A stretch of 64,000 nucleotides of DNA, taken from Salinibacillus aidingensis. Lineage in GTDB: Bacteria; Bacillota; Bacilli; Bacillales; Alkalibacillaceae. Under the pieces are notes generated by a model that made no database searches, had not been told where the DNA came from, and was given only the letters and a program-made list of their open reading frames with translations. The translations under genes and the position numbers were made by a program. The stretch lies in the NCBI RefSeq assembly GCF_039522525.1, contig NZ_BAAADO010000005.1, forward strand, positions 62,001-126,000. Reading direction: 5' to 3'. The number at the start of each line of letters is the position of its first letter. Within the stretch, counting starts at the first letter, position 1. Below, in pieces: positions 52,574-61,188 of this stretch.

Positions 52574-52590
52574 TAGGAGTGAAAACAAAA

Positions 52591-53454
52591 ATGACAGATG
52601 TTACTGAACAAATTGAAACAAATTCTGACATTCTAAATGCTTTTATTAAAGTGGCACCATATCTGAATAAATTGATACAGGATGATGTCACAGTTGGAAT
52701 CTATGATACAGAAAAACTAATTATAAACATTCCTGGAGAAACCTTTGCTCTTAATGTTACTCCGGGTGATCCTCTTGCTGAGGGTGACATCATTACGAAT
52801 GCCATTAAGGAAAACCAGTCAAAAGCTGAAATTGTGCCCAAGGAATTATTTGGTTTCCCTCTTATTGCACGTGCGATTCCGTTGCATGATGAGAGAGGAG
52901 CGGTTATTGGTGGCGTAGGTATGGGAACCAGTCTGGAGAAGGCTAACAAATTGTACGAAGTCGCTGAAAGCTTATCTGCAGTAGTTGAACAATCTGCTGC
53001 ATCCATCCAGGAAGTAACCAGCTCCATTAATGAACTGGCCCAGCATGTAACAGATGTTTCCTCACAAGTGGAAAAAGTAAGTGAGAGTACAGAAGAAATT
53101 GGTGAGGTTTCAACCGTTGTCAGAGGAATTTCTGACCAAAGTAACCTGCTAGGGCTAAATGCATCGATTGAAGCAGCACGCGCAGGTGAGAGTGGAAGAG
53201 GATTCGGTGTTGTTGCCGAGGAAATCCGTAAACTGGCCAATAATTCAAAGGACAATGTTAAAAAAATTGACGAAGCAACACAAAAGATACAAAATTTAAT
53301 TGCAGAATTCGACGAAGCATTTGCAGGAATCCACAAAATGACGGATGCTCAGGCTGCTGCCATACAGGAAATATCATCTACAGTTCAGGAAATTAGTACG
53401 AACGCCCAGGATTTAGCTAAAATGGCAGAAAACCAATTGCAGGCAGATGAATAG
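52591..53454 (+). CDS. yfmS: Soluble methyl-accepting chemotaxis-type protein
   Basis: 287 residues without membrane segments. An N-terminal sensor part (about 1-115, GVGMGTSLEKANKLYEV at its end) and a short signalling coiled coil (about 120-285) with the hairpin tip SDQSNLLGLNASIEAARAGE, the CheA/CheW-binding sequence of chemoreceptors. It probably senses a cytoplasmic signal, perhaps linked to the aldehyde or its product handled by yfmT. ATG 52591 is taken, with AGGAG about 11 bases upstream; GTG 52579 overlaps that site. Confidence 0.9.
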   Translation: MTDVTEQIETNSDILNAFIKVAPYLNKLIQDDVTVGIYDTEKLIINIPGETFALNVTPGDPLAEGDIITNAIKENQSKAEIVPKELFGFPLIARAIPLHDERGAVIGGVGMGTSLEKANKLYEVAESLSAVVEQSAASIQEVTSSINELAQHVTDVSSQVEKVSESTEEIGEVSTVVRGISDQSNLLGLNASIEAARAGESGRGFGVVAEEIRKLANNSKDNVKKIDEATQKIQNLIAEFDEAFAGIHKMTDAQAAAIQEISSTVQEISTNAQDLAKMAENQLQADE

Positions 53455-53471
53455 AAGGATTCTCAATAAAA

Positions 53472-53518
53472 AATAACCCGGTAAACTCCATAACAAGGAG
53501 TTAATCGGGTTATTTTTC
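53472..53518 (+). terminator. yfmS terminator
   Basis: AATAACCCGGTAAACTCC pairs with GGAGTTAATCGGGTTATT around a seven-base loop, followed by TTTTC. The stretch from here to 53749 contains no gene I can support. Confidence 0.9.
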
Positions 53519-53749
53519 TTTACCGTAATTTTAAAAAACTTGCATTTGATATATTCTATCTTAAACAGCAAATTGATTGCATGTCAGAGCAAAATGTCGA
53601 ATAATGTCGTAATAAGCTATGCAAACCATTTATATGGTTCTTGGATATATTCATGGAAATTAAGGGAACTTATTCAGACTGAGACCGTTTTGTCAAACTT
53701 CTGTCAAAATGTGATAATAAACTCATTGTGTTTTTAGAGGAGGGGAATC

Positions 53750-53863
53750 ATGCAGGATTATGTTTTATCCGGAGCAACATTATTTTGGCTGTTTGTTCCT
53801 ATGCCAATATTGATTATTTTATCAGCAATTACACTATTCAACAGGAGTGACAAAGATTCATGA
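53750..53863 (+). CDS. Small single-helix protein coupled to the symporter
   Basis: 37 residues, one membrane helix (FWLFVPMPILIILSAITLF) and a short charged end. It has an excellent ribosome site (GAGGAGGGG, 53738-53746) and its stop overlaps the putP start (ATGA), so the two are translationally coupled. This matches the small accessory proteins often found just before sodium:solute symporters in Gram-positive bacteria; that such a protein helps the symporter fold or work is inference. Confidence 0.8.
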   Translation: MQDYVLSGATLFWLFVPMPILIILSAITLFNRSDKDS

Positions 53864-55401
53864 GTACGTTAATTACCTTTATTGTTTATCTGGCCGGGAT
53901 GCTTTTACTCGGTATTGTCGGTTATCGGCTGACAAGTAATCTGTCAGACTATTTCTTAGGCGGAAGAAGTTTAAGTCCGGGTGTTGCCGCCCTTAGTGCC
54001 GGTGCATCGGACATGAGCGGATGGCTGCTGTTGGGGCTGCCTGGGGCTATTTATCTATCAGGTTTAGGAGAAGCATGGCTGGCTATTGGTCTGTCCGTGG
54101 GTGCTTATCTTAATTGGCAATTTGTTGCGAAGCGTCTACGCATTTATACAGAGGTTTCCAACAATTCCATTACCATTCCGGATTTTTTTGAAAACCGCTT
54201 TAAAGACCACTCTCATATCCTTCGTTTTGTATCTGCACTGGTTATTCTATTTTTCTTTACGATCTATACAGCATCAGGAATGACGGCAGGAGCGAAATTG
54301 TTCAGTTCGTCTTTTGATTTAACGTATACGCAGGGTCTCTGGATTGGTGCCATTGTCATTATTGCTTACACATTTTTAGGTGGTTTTTTAGCTGTAAGCT
54401 GGACCGACTTTATTCAGGGAATCTTAATGTTTGCTGCATTAATTATTCTGCCTATCGTGGCCATTAATGAACTTGGTGGATGGCAGGAGACTCTTAATAA
54501 GGTAGGAGAGCTTAGTACACAGATGGGCACCAATCATTTAGAGATGGTGTCAGGTGTAGCAATGATTGGAATTATTTCATCACTGGCATGGGGACTGGGC
54601 TATTTTGGACAGCCTCATATCCTTGTACGGTTTATGGGATTAAAATCTCATCGGGACGTACCTAAAGCGAGGTTTATCGGAATTTCATGGATGGTTCTTG
54701 GCCTCTTTGGTGCAATCTTTGCGGGACTGGCTGGCTTTGCTTATATAGGCTCCATGGATGCGAGTGTCCTGGCAGAGGAAAATGTAAAACTGGCATCTGT
54801 ATTAGAAGACGGAACTGCCGTTGATTTTTCCCTGTTAGATGATGAGGAATCCATCTTCATTTTACTTTCACAAATGCTAACCAACCCCATCATTGCAGGA
54901 ATCCTGCTGGCGGCTATTTTGTCTGCTATTATGAGTACAATCGATTCTCAGTTACTAGTGTCGTCATCTGCATTGGCAGAGGATTTCTACAAGGGAATTT
55001 TCCGTAAAAACGCAACAGACAAAGAGCTGGTTACCATAGCCCGTCTGTCCATTATCATCATTGCCATTATTGCTATAATGATTGCAAGTAATCCTGAAAG
55101 TTCAGTACTGGGACTTGTAAGCTATGCATGGGCCGGATTTGGTGCTGCGTTTGGACCTATCATTCTGTTATCACTGTTCTGGAAACGGGTTACAGCTCCC
55201 GGGACAATCGTCGGGATGATAACAGGTGCTGTTACAGTCGTTGTATGGGCTAATTTAACAGGTGGTATATTCGAATTATACGAAATTGTCCCAGGTTTCT
55301 TGTTGAATATGATTTTAACAATTGGAATCAGTCTCTTTACAAAGACCAAACCGGAGATGGACAAAGAATTTGATGAAGCACGTTCGATAGCCAGGAACTA
55401 A
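53860..55401 (+). CDS. putP: Sodium/proline symporter
   Basis: Sodium:solute symporter family, 513 residues with about 13 membrane segments. Family marks include DYFLGGRSLSPGVAALSAGA near residue 30 with the substrate/Na region MSGWLLLGLPGA, and WGLGYFGQPHILVRFM near residue 247. Proline is the likely substrate: OpuE or PutP of B. subtilis sits at the same chromosomal place before gatCAB, and rocA lies upstream. Uptake may serve catabolism or osmoprotection. Confidence 0.92.
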   Translation: MSTLITFIVYLAGMLLLGIVGYRLTSNLSDYFLGGRSLSPGVAALSAGASDMSGWLLLGLPGAIYLSGLGEAWLAIGLSVGAYLNWQFVAKRLRIYTEVSNNSITIPDFFENRFKDHSHILRFVSALVILFFFTIYTASGMTAGAKLFSSSFDLTYTQGLWIGAIVIIAYTFLGGFLAVSWTDFIQGILMFAALIILPIVAINELGGWQETLNKVGELSTQMGTNHLEMVSGVAMIGIISSLAWGLGYFGQPHILVRFMGLKSHRDVPKARFIGISWMVLGLFGAIFAGLAGFAYIGSMDASVLAEENVKLASVLEDGTAVDFSLLDDEESIFILLSQMLTNPIIAGILLAAILSAIMSTIDSQLLVSSSALAEDFYKGIFRKNATDKELVTIARLSIIIIAIIAIMIASNPESSVLGLVSYAWAGFGAAFGPIILLSLFWKRVTAPGTIVGMITGAVTVVVWANLTGGIFELYEIVPGFLLNMILTIGISLFTKTKPEMDKEFDEARSIARN

Positions 55402-55409
55402 ATCAGAAG

Positions 55410-55447
55410 AAAAGGATGCTCCACTATGATGTGGGGCATCCTTTTTT
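55410..55447 (+). terminator. putP terminator
   Basis: AAAAGGATGC (55410-55419) pairs with GCATCCTTTT (55436-55445), extended by CAC/GTG inside, and ends in Ts. The 55448-55649 gap holds a possible short remnant of the 21-base motif (cores at 55478, 55497, 55518). Confidence 0.9.
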
Positions 55448-55649
55448 ATTTAGGATATTGGAAATCGGTCGGGTTCGGATAAATGATGGGGTAGCTGATT
55501 AGAAATGGGGAGTTGTGGATGAATTAGAGTTTAATCGGCTTTAATAGTATTTTGTTGCGTAACCATCCCTCCAAAATCAATAAGATGAGTTATCTCCATG
55601 TTGATAACAACCTGTCGAAATCTTTTGTTAATTTTTTCTGAAAAAGGGG

Positions 55650-55678
55650 TTACATTTTCGAAATTACTGTTATATAAT
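55650..55678 (+). promoter_or_regulatory. Promoter of the glyoxylate-shunt operon
   Basis: TATAAT at 55673-55678 with TTACAT (55650-55655) 17 bases upstream, a fair -35. It stands 50 bases before the aceB start. No cre site was seen. Confidence 0.55.
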
Positions 55679-55727
55679 ACAAAACATAATTAATAAACTG
55701 TAATATAACAAAAAGGATGGTGAGGAT

Positions 55728-57320
55728 TTGACAGCTAAGGTTGCAGGTATTCCGAGGCCAAGGGAAGAGAGGCGCGACGAGACGGAGATCCTGACAGCTG
55801 GGGCACTTGTCTTTTTGCAGCAGCTGGAAAGGAAATTCGGTAAGCGCAGAAAAGAACTGTTACAGTACAGAGAAGAACGACAGAAGGAATTAGATGCTGG
55901 AAAGAAACCTGACTTTTTACCTGAAACAAAACATATTCGGGAGGGTGACTGGACCATTGCCCCAATCCCCGAGGAAATCCAGGATAGGAGAGTGGAAATT
56001 ACAGGGCCGGTGGATCGGAAAATGGTCATCAACGCTCTCAGTTCAGATGCAAACGTCTATATGGCCTGTTTTGAAGATGCCACTTCTCCTACATGGGAAA
56101 ATGTGTTTCAGGGTCAGATTAATCTGAAGGATGCTGTACGAAGATCGCTTGACATGATCACAGATAACGGGCAGACGTATGAGCTGAATGATCAAACAGC
56201 TGTCTTATTTGTCAGACCCAGGGGATGGCATTTAGACGAGAAACATTTAGTGGTTGATGGAAAACCGATGAGTGCGAGCTTGTTTGATTTTGGGCTGTAT
56301 TTCTACCACAATGCTGAAAAGTTAGTAGAAGCGGGCACGAGGCCATACTTCTATCTGCCGAAAATGGAGAGTCACTTGGAAGCCCGCCTGTGGAATGATG
56401 TATTTACATTCGCCCAAAACTATTTCGGCCTATCACAGGGTACAATCAAAGCAACGGTATTAATTGAAACGATATTGGCCGCTTTTGAAATGGATGAAAT
56501 TTTATACGAATTAAGAGAACACTCTGCAGGACTAAACTGTGGAAGGTGGGATTACATCTTCAGCTATTTAAAAAAGCTTAGAGGCCATGAAGAGGTTATA
56601 CTGCCGGACCGTTCGCTGGTAACGATGACCGCTCCGTTTATGAGAGCCTATTCCCGGCTGACCATTCAAACGTGTCATAAACGGGGAGCGCAGGCGATTG
56701 GAGGAATGGCCGCACAAATTCCGGTCAAGGATGATGAAGCCGCAAATGAAGATGCTTTTGCCAAAGTGAAAGCCGATAAAGAACGAGAAGCCAAAGATGG
56801 TCATGATGGAACATGGGTTGCTCATCCTGGATTGGTTCCTGTAGCAAAGGAAGTGTTTGATAAGGAGATGCCAGGTGCCAGCCAGGTTGATATAAAGAAA
56901 TTGGAGGACTTGGAGGTGACTGATGGGGATTTACTTGAAATTCCAACCGGTGATATTACAGAGCTTGGACTAAGACAAAATATTCGCGTTGGTCTTCTCT
57001 ACATCGCGAACTGGTTACAAGGCAGAGGGGCTGTCCCTATCAATCAGTTAATGGAGGATGCGGCAACTGCTGAAATCTCACGAGCACAAATCTGGCAGTG
57101 GATCCGTCATCCTAAAGGTGTCCTTTCAGATGGAAGGAAGATAACCGTCAATCTCTATCAACAGTTCAAGCAGGAAGAGGTTGACAAAATTATGTCAGAG
57201 ATAGGAGAAGAGGTGTTTGAACAGGGAAGATTTCATGAGGCTGTTGAGCTGTTTGACGAGTTAATTGAGAAAGATGAATTGGAAGAATTTTTAACATTAC
57301 CAGGCTATGAAATTTTATAA
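55728..57320 (+). CDS. aceB: Malate synthase
   Basis: Condenses glyoxylate and acetyl-CoA to malate. 530 residues of the malate synthase A type; the signature REHSAGLNCGRWDYIFSYLK lies near residues 262-281 and the magnesium and glyoxylate region CFEDATSPTW near 110. The TTG start has GGTGAGGAT upstream. With aceA it forms the glyoxylate shunt, which lets the cell grow on acetate or fatty acids; B. subtilis 168 lacks this pair. Confidence 0.97.
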   Translation: MTAKVAGIPRPREERRDETEILTAGALVFLQQLERKFGKRRKELLQYREERQKELDAGKKPDFLPETKHIREGDWTIAPIPEEIQDRRVEITGPVDRKMVINALSSDANVYMACFEDATSPTWENVFQGQINLKDAVRRSLDMITDNGQTYELNDQTAVLFVRPRGWHLDEKHLVVDGKPMSASLFDFGLYFYHNAEKLVEAGTRPYFYLPKMESHLEARLWNDVFTFAQNYFGLSQGTIKATVLIETILAAFEMDEILYELREHSAGLNCGRWDYIFSYLKKLRGHEEVILPDRSLVTMTAPFMRAYSRLTIQTCHKRGAQAIGGMAAQIPVKDDEAANEDAFAKVKADKEREAKDGHDGTWVAHPGLVPVAKEVFDKEMPGASQVDIKKLEDLEVTDGDLLEIPTGDITELGLRQNIRVGLLYIANWLQGRGAVPINQLMEDAATAEISRAQIWQWIRHPKGVLSDGRKITVNLYQQFKQEEVDKIMSEIGEEVFEQGRFHEAVELFDELIEKDELEEFLTLPGYEIL

Positions 57321-57348
57321 TATGAATTTTTCAGGGGAGGAATTTATA

Positions 57349-58629
57349 ATGGATAATCGAGTAAAAGAATTGGAAAAAAGCTGGGAGCAGGACAATCGTT
57401 GGAAGGGTGTAGAACGTCCGTATTCAGCTGAAGAAGTGATTAACCTTAGAGGCTCTATTGATATTGAGCACACATTGGCGAAAAAGGGTGCCGAGAAGCT
57501 TTGGAATTATTTAAATACTGAGGATTATATTAATGCTCTTGGTGCTTTGACAGGAAACCAGGCTGTTCAGCAGGTAAAAGCAGGATTGAAGGCCATTTAT
57601 TTGAGTGGATGGCAGGTTGCAGCAGACGCCAATCTATCCGGTCATATGTATCCCGACCAAAGCCTTTATCCGGCAAATAGTGTTCCGCACGTTGTAAAAA
57701 GGATTAACCAGGCACTACAGCGGGCTGACCAGGTTCACTATATTGAAAATGACCATTCCATCGATTGGTTTCAGCCAATTGTAGCAGATGCTGAAGCAGG
57801 ATTCGGGGGTCAACTGAATGTGTTCGAATTAATGAAAGGCATGATTGAATCCGGAGCATCAGGGGTTCACTTTGAAGATCAGCTATCCTCTGAGAAAAAA
57901 TGTGGTCACCTGGGTGGAAAGGTGCTGCTTCCTACACAAACGGCGGTAAGAAACCTGATTTCTGCTCGACTTGCAGCAGATGTAATGGGCACACCAACGA
58001 TTGTTATTGCCCGTACCGATGCAAATGCAGCGGATATGGTAACAAGTGATGTAGACCCGTATGATCATGAATTTATTACTGGTGAACGTACTTCAGAAGG
58101 CTTTTACCGTACGAAAGCTGGTATTGATCAGGCGATTGCAAGAGGGCTGGCTTATGCTCCATATGCAGATCTGATCTGGTGTGAAACGTCTGAGCCAAAC
58201 TTGGAAGAAGCACAAAAGTTTGCGGACGCTATTCATGAAAAATATCCAAATAAACTGCTTGCTTATAACTGCTCTCCATCCTTTAATTGGAAGAAAAAGC
58301 TTGATGAGGAAACCATAGCAAGCTTCCAGAAAGAGCTGGCAAAGATGGGCTATAAGTTCCAGTTCGTAACATTGGCTGGTTTCCATGCCTTGAACCACAG
58401 CATGTTTGAGCTGGCTAAAGGCTATAAAGAGCGTGGAATGGAAGCTTACTCTGAGCTGCAACAGGCCGAATTTGCCAGTGAAAAAGATGGCTACACAGCA
58501 ACAAGGCACCAGAGGGAAGTTGGAACTGGTTACTTTGATCAGGTATCTACCATTGTTTCTGGAGGCGAATCTTCCACAACCGCCCTTAAAGGTTCCACAG
58601 AAGAAGAGCAGTTTACCGTTAAATCCTAA
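57349..58629 (+). CDS. aceA: Isocitrate lyase
   Basis: Splits isocitrate into succinate and glyoxylate. 426 residues with the catalytic motif KKCGHLGGK near residue 183, WQVAADANLSGHMYPDQSLY near 88 and ARTDANAADMVTSDVDPYD. The start at 57349 is eight bases after GGGGAGG; an in-frame ATG at 57307 overlaps aceB. It is co-transcribed with aceB. Confidence 0.97.
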   Translation: MDNRVKELEKSWEQDNRWKGVERPYSAEEVINLRGSIDIEHTLAKKGAEKLWNYLNTEDYINALGALTGNQAVQQVKAGLKAIYLSGWQVAADANLSGHMYPDQSLYPANSVPHVVKRINQALQRADQVHYIENDHSIDWFQPIVADAEAGFGGQLNVFELMKGMIESGASGVHFEDQLSSEKKCGHLGGKVLLPTQTAVRNLISARLAADVMGTPTIVIARTDANAADMVTSDVDPYDHEFITGERTSEGFYRTKAGIDQAIARGLAYAPYADLIWCETSEPNLEEAQKFADAIHEKYPNKLLAYNCSPSFNWKKKLDEETIASFQKELAKMGYKFQFVTLAGFHALNHSMFELAKGYKERGMEAYSELQQAEFASEKDGYTATRHQREVGTGYFDQVSTIVSGGESSTTALKGSTEEEQFTVKS

Positions 58630-58641
58630 ACGAATACCCAT

Positions 58642-58679
58642 GAATGCCTGTTCTGTTGCCGCAGAGCAGGCATTCTTTT
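58642..58679 (+). terminator. aceA terminator
   Basis: GAATGCCTGTTCTG (58642-58655) pairs with CAGAGCAGGCATTC (58662-58675) around a six-base loop with one mismatch, followed by TTTT. Confidence 0.9.
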
Positions 58680-58857
58680 GTTTGCCCCCAGCTTTTATTG
58701 GTCGAAAACTCCCTCTGGCTTATTCAAAACATATCAATAGAATGGAAAAGAAGCAATAGGTTTCCGGGAAATCAGCTTGTTTGAATTGGGGAGCAGGGGT
58801 GTTAAACAAACGTTTGATTGAATTGGTGGAGTGCGCTCATATCAGGGGGGGTGGGAG

Positions 58858-59240
58858 GAATCGGTCGGAGTGAGTGGTTTATCGGTTAGTTTTGTGGAAG
58901 TATCGGTCAATTTGGAGGGAGAATCCATTAAATTGAGGGGTTTATCGATTAAAATACATCAGGTATCGATCCGGGCTGTGTGAATCGGTCTCCCCCGCGG
59001 GTTTATCAGTCAGTTACGCGGAAGTATCAGTCAATTTGGGGGAAGTATCCACCAAATTGAGCAGTTTATCAATCAATATGCCCCAGGAATCAGTCCCGGC
59101 TGTGCGTATCCGTTTCCCTCGAGGTTTTATCCACTATCCCCGCAGAAGTATCAATCAATTCAGAGGAAGAATCCACCAACATGAGCAGTTTATCAACCAA
59201 AACACAAAAGTCATCAATCCCGCCCGCGCATATCCATCTC
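58858..59240 (-). repeat. Degenerate 21-base-step motif array with 124-base higher-order period (array 2)
   Basis: The same motif as array 1, read on the minus strand (plus strand TTTATCAATC). The ATC core starts at 58860, 58881, 58902, 58923, 58944, 58965 | 58984, 59005, 59026, 59047, 59068, 59089 | 59108, 59129, 59150, 59171, 59192, 59213 | 59232. Steps are exactly 21 within each group of six and exactly 19 between groups, so units recur at 124 bases; unit-specific text (AAGTATC in unit 3, TTTATC in units 2 and 5, GGCTGTG after unit 6) is kept between groups. The rest of the 58680-59411 gap is plain leader: a weak gatC promoter (TTGCTA 59338, TATTAT 59362) and nothing else. Confidence 0.88.
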
Positions 59241-59411
59241 CTACGAGTCTCCCCCATGGGTTATCCCCTAACCACATTACTCATCCTAAATTGTTCCTCT
59301 CCCCCCTCTAAAATGTTAGAATATAGATTGGTACAAGTTGCTACTTCATAGGTAATTTTGCTATTATAAATAAATATTGTAAGTGTTCGAGAAAATTTGG
59401 AGGTGAATGAG

Positions 59412-59702
59412 ATGGATGATATTTCTAAAGATCAGGTAAAACACGTTGCAAACCTTGCTCGTCTTGCGATTACGGAAGAAGAAGCGGAAAAATTAACGGA
59501 TGAGCTTGGTTCGATTATTAAATTTGCTGAGCAATTGAATGAGCTGGATACGGAAAATGTAGAGCCAACCACACACGTATTGGATTTAAAAAATGTGATG
59601 CGTAAAGATGAACCGAAGCAGTGGCTCACTCAGGAAGAAGCACTGAAGAACGCGCCAGACAAGAAAGATGGGCAATTCCGCGTTCCATCTATTTTAGAGT
59701 AA
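59412..59702 (+). CDS. gatC: Asp-tRNA(Asn)/Glu-tRNA(Gln) amidotransferase subunit C
   Basis: Small subunit that holds GatA and GatB together; 96 residues as in B. subtilis, with QVKHVANLARLAITEEEAEK at the start. ATG 59412 lies eight bases after GGAGG (59399-59403); a GTG-type upstream reading would overlap that site. First gene of gatCAB. Confidence 0.95.
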   Translation: MDDISKDQVKHVANLARLAITEEEAEKLTDELGSIIKFAEQLNELDTENVEPTTHVLDLKNVMRKDEPKQWLTQEEALKNAPDKKDGQFRVPSILE

Positions 59703-59715
59703 GGAGGCAGGAGAC

Positions 59716-61188
59716 ATGTCACTATTTGATTTTTCTATTAAAGAACTGCAGGAAAAAATACATAATAACGAAATCAAGGTTCAGGATTTAGTGGATGAGA
59801 CTTATCAACGAATTTCCGATGTGGATGACGAGGTGAAAGCCTTTTTAACCCTGAATGAGGAAGAGGCACGTCAACAGGCAAAAGAGCTAGATGAAAGTGA
59901 TGCGACAGCCGAAAAAAAGCTGTTCGGACTTCCGGCCGGGATCAAGGATAATATTGTAACGAAAGGGCTGCGCACTACATGCGGAAGTCAGTTTTTAGAT
60001 AACTTTAATGATCCTTTATATAATGCCACCGTGGTGGACAAGCTGAATCAGGCAAAGTCGGTTACGATTGGAAAGCTGAATATGGACGAATTTGCGATGG
60101 GATCGTCCAATGAGAACTCCAGCTATTTTACGACACGTAATCCATGGAATACCGATTATGTCCCAGGTGGATCCAGCGGGGGTTCTGCAGCTGCTGTGGC
60201 ATCCGGCGAGGTCCTTTATGCATTGGGATCTGACACTGGCGGATCGATTCGCCAACCGGCAGCTTTCTGCGGTGTTGTTGGGTTAAAACCTACATATGGA
60301 AGAGTTTCCCGTTTTGGTCTGGTTGCTTTTGCATCCTCCCTTGATCAAATTGGTCCTGTAACAAGAACGGTGGAGGACAATGCAAAAGTGCTTGAAGTGA
60401 TTTCCGGACACGACAAAATGGATTCCACAAGTGCGAATGTTGAAGTCCCAAACTACAGCGAAGCCTTAACAGGTGATGTGAAGGGCTTAAAGATTGCCGT
60501 GCCTAAAGAATATTTAGGAGAAGGGGTTAATAAAGAGGTTCGCGATTCCATTCTTGAAGCACTGAAAAAATATGAAGAATTAGGTGCAGAATGGGAGGAG
60601 GTTTCCCTGCCTCATTCAAAGTATGCTGTGGCTACCTATTACCTGCTCGCATCCTCTGAAGCATCAGCGAACCTGGCACGATTTGACGGGGTTCGTTATG
60701 GAGTTCGTGCCGAAAATGCGAAGTCGATGATGGATATGTTCAAAGAGTCTCGCAGCCAGGGCTTTGGTGAAGAGGTTAAACGCCGGATTATGCTGGGAAC
60801 CTTTGCCTTAAGCTCAGGCTACTATGATGCTTATTACAAAAAAGCACAGCAGGTTCGTACATTAATTAAACAGGATTTTGATAAAGTTCTTGAAGAGTAT
60901 GATGTCATCATGGGACCAACAACGCCTACACCTGCTTTCAAAATCGGGGAACAAATTGAAGACCCATTGACGATGTATGCGAATGATATTTTGACCATTC
61001 CTGTTAACCTTGCTGGCGTACCGGGGATTTCCATTCCTTGTGGCTTCTCACCAGAGGGACTGCCAATCGGTCTGCAAATTATCGGTAAGCACTTTGATGA
61101 AAGTACAGTTTATCGTGCAGCCCATGCATTTGAGCAGGCGACCGATTATCATAAGCAAAAGCCAGCATTGGGAGGTGTTCAGTCATGA
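59716..61188 (+). CDS. gatA: Asp-tRNA(Asn)/Glu-tRNA(Gln) amidotransferase subunit A
   Basis: Amidase-signature enzyme that releases ammonia from glutamine for amidation of misacylated Glu-tRNA(Gln). 490 residues with the Ser-cisSer-Lys triad: lysine in GLPAGIKDNI near residue 79, serines in VPGGSSGGSAAAVASGE near 154 and in GSDTGGSIRQPAAFCG near 178. AAGGAGG lies upstream. It overlaps gatB by four bases. Confidence 0.97.
   Translation: MSLFDFSIKELQEKIHNNEIKVQDLVDETYQRISDVDDEVKAFLTLNEEEARQQAKELDESDATAEKKLFGLPAGIKDNIVTKGLRTTCGSQFLDNFNDPLYNATVVDKLNQAKSVTIGKLNMDEFAMGSSNENSSYFTTRNPWNTDYVPGGSSGGSAAAVASGEVLYALGSDTGGSIRQPAAFCGVVGLKPTYGRVSRFGLVAFASSLDQIGPVTRTVEDNAKVLEVISGHDKMDSTSANVEVPNYSEALTGDVKGLKIAVPKEYLGEGVNKEVRDSILEALKKYEELGAEWEEVSLPHSKYAVATYYLLASSEASANLARFDGVRYGVRAENAKSMMDMFKESRSQGFGEEVKRRIMLGTFALSSGYYDAYYKKAQQVRTLIKQDFDKVLEEYDVIMGPTTPTPAFKIGEQIEDPLTMYANDILTIPVNLAGVPGISIPCGFSPEGLPIGLQIIGKHFDESTVYRAAHAFEQATDYHKQKPALGGVQS

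Noticed and set aside
33305..59240. DnaA-box clusters as an origin
   Set aside because: Only one or two units come close to TTATCCACA; most differ at the central positions, and no dnaA, dnaN or AT-rich unwinding region is here.
59036..59311. 91-residue plus-strand protein
   Set aside because: It lies over array 2 and has no ribosome site; composition follows the repeats.
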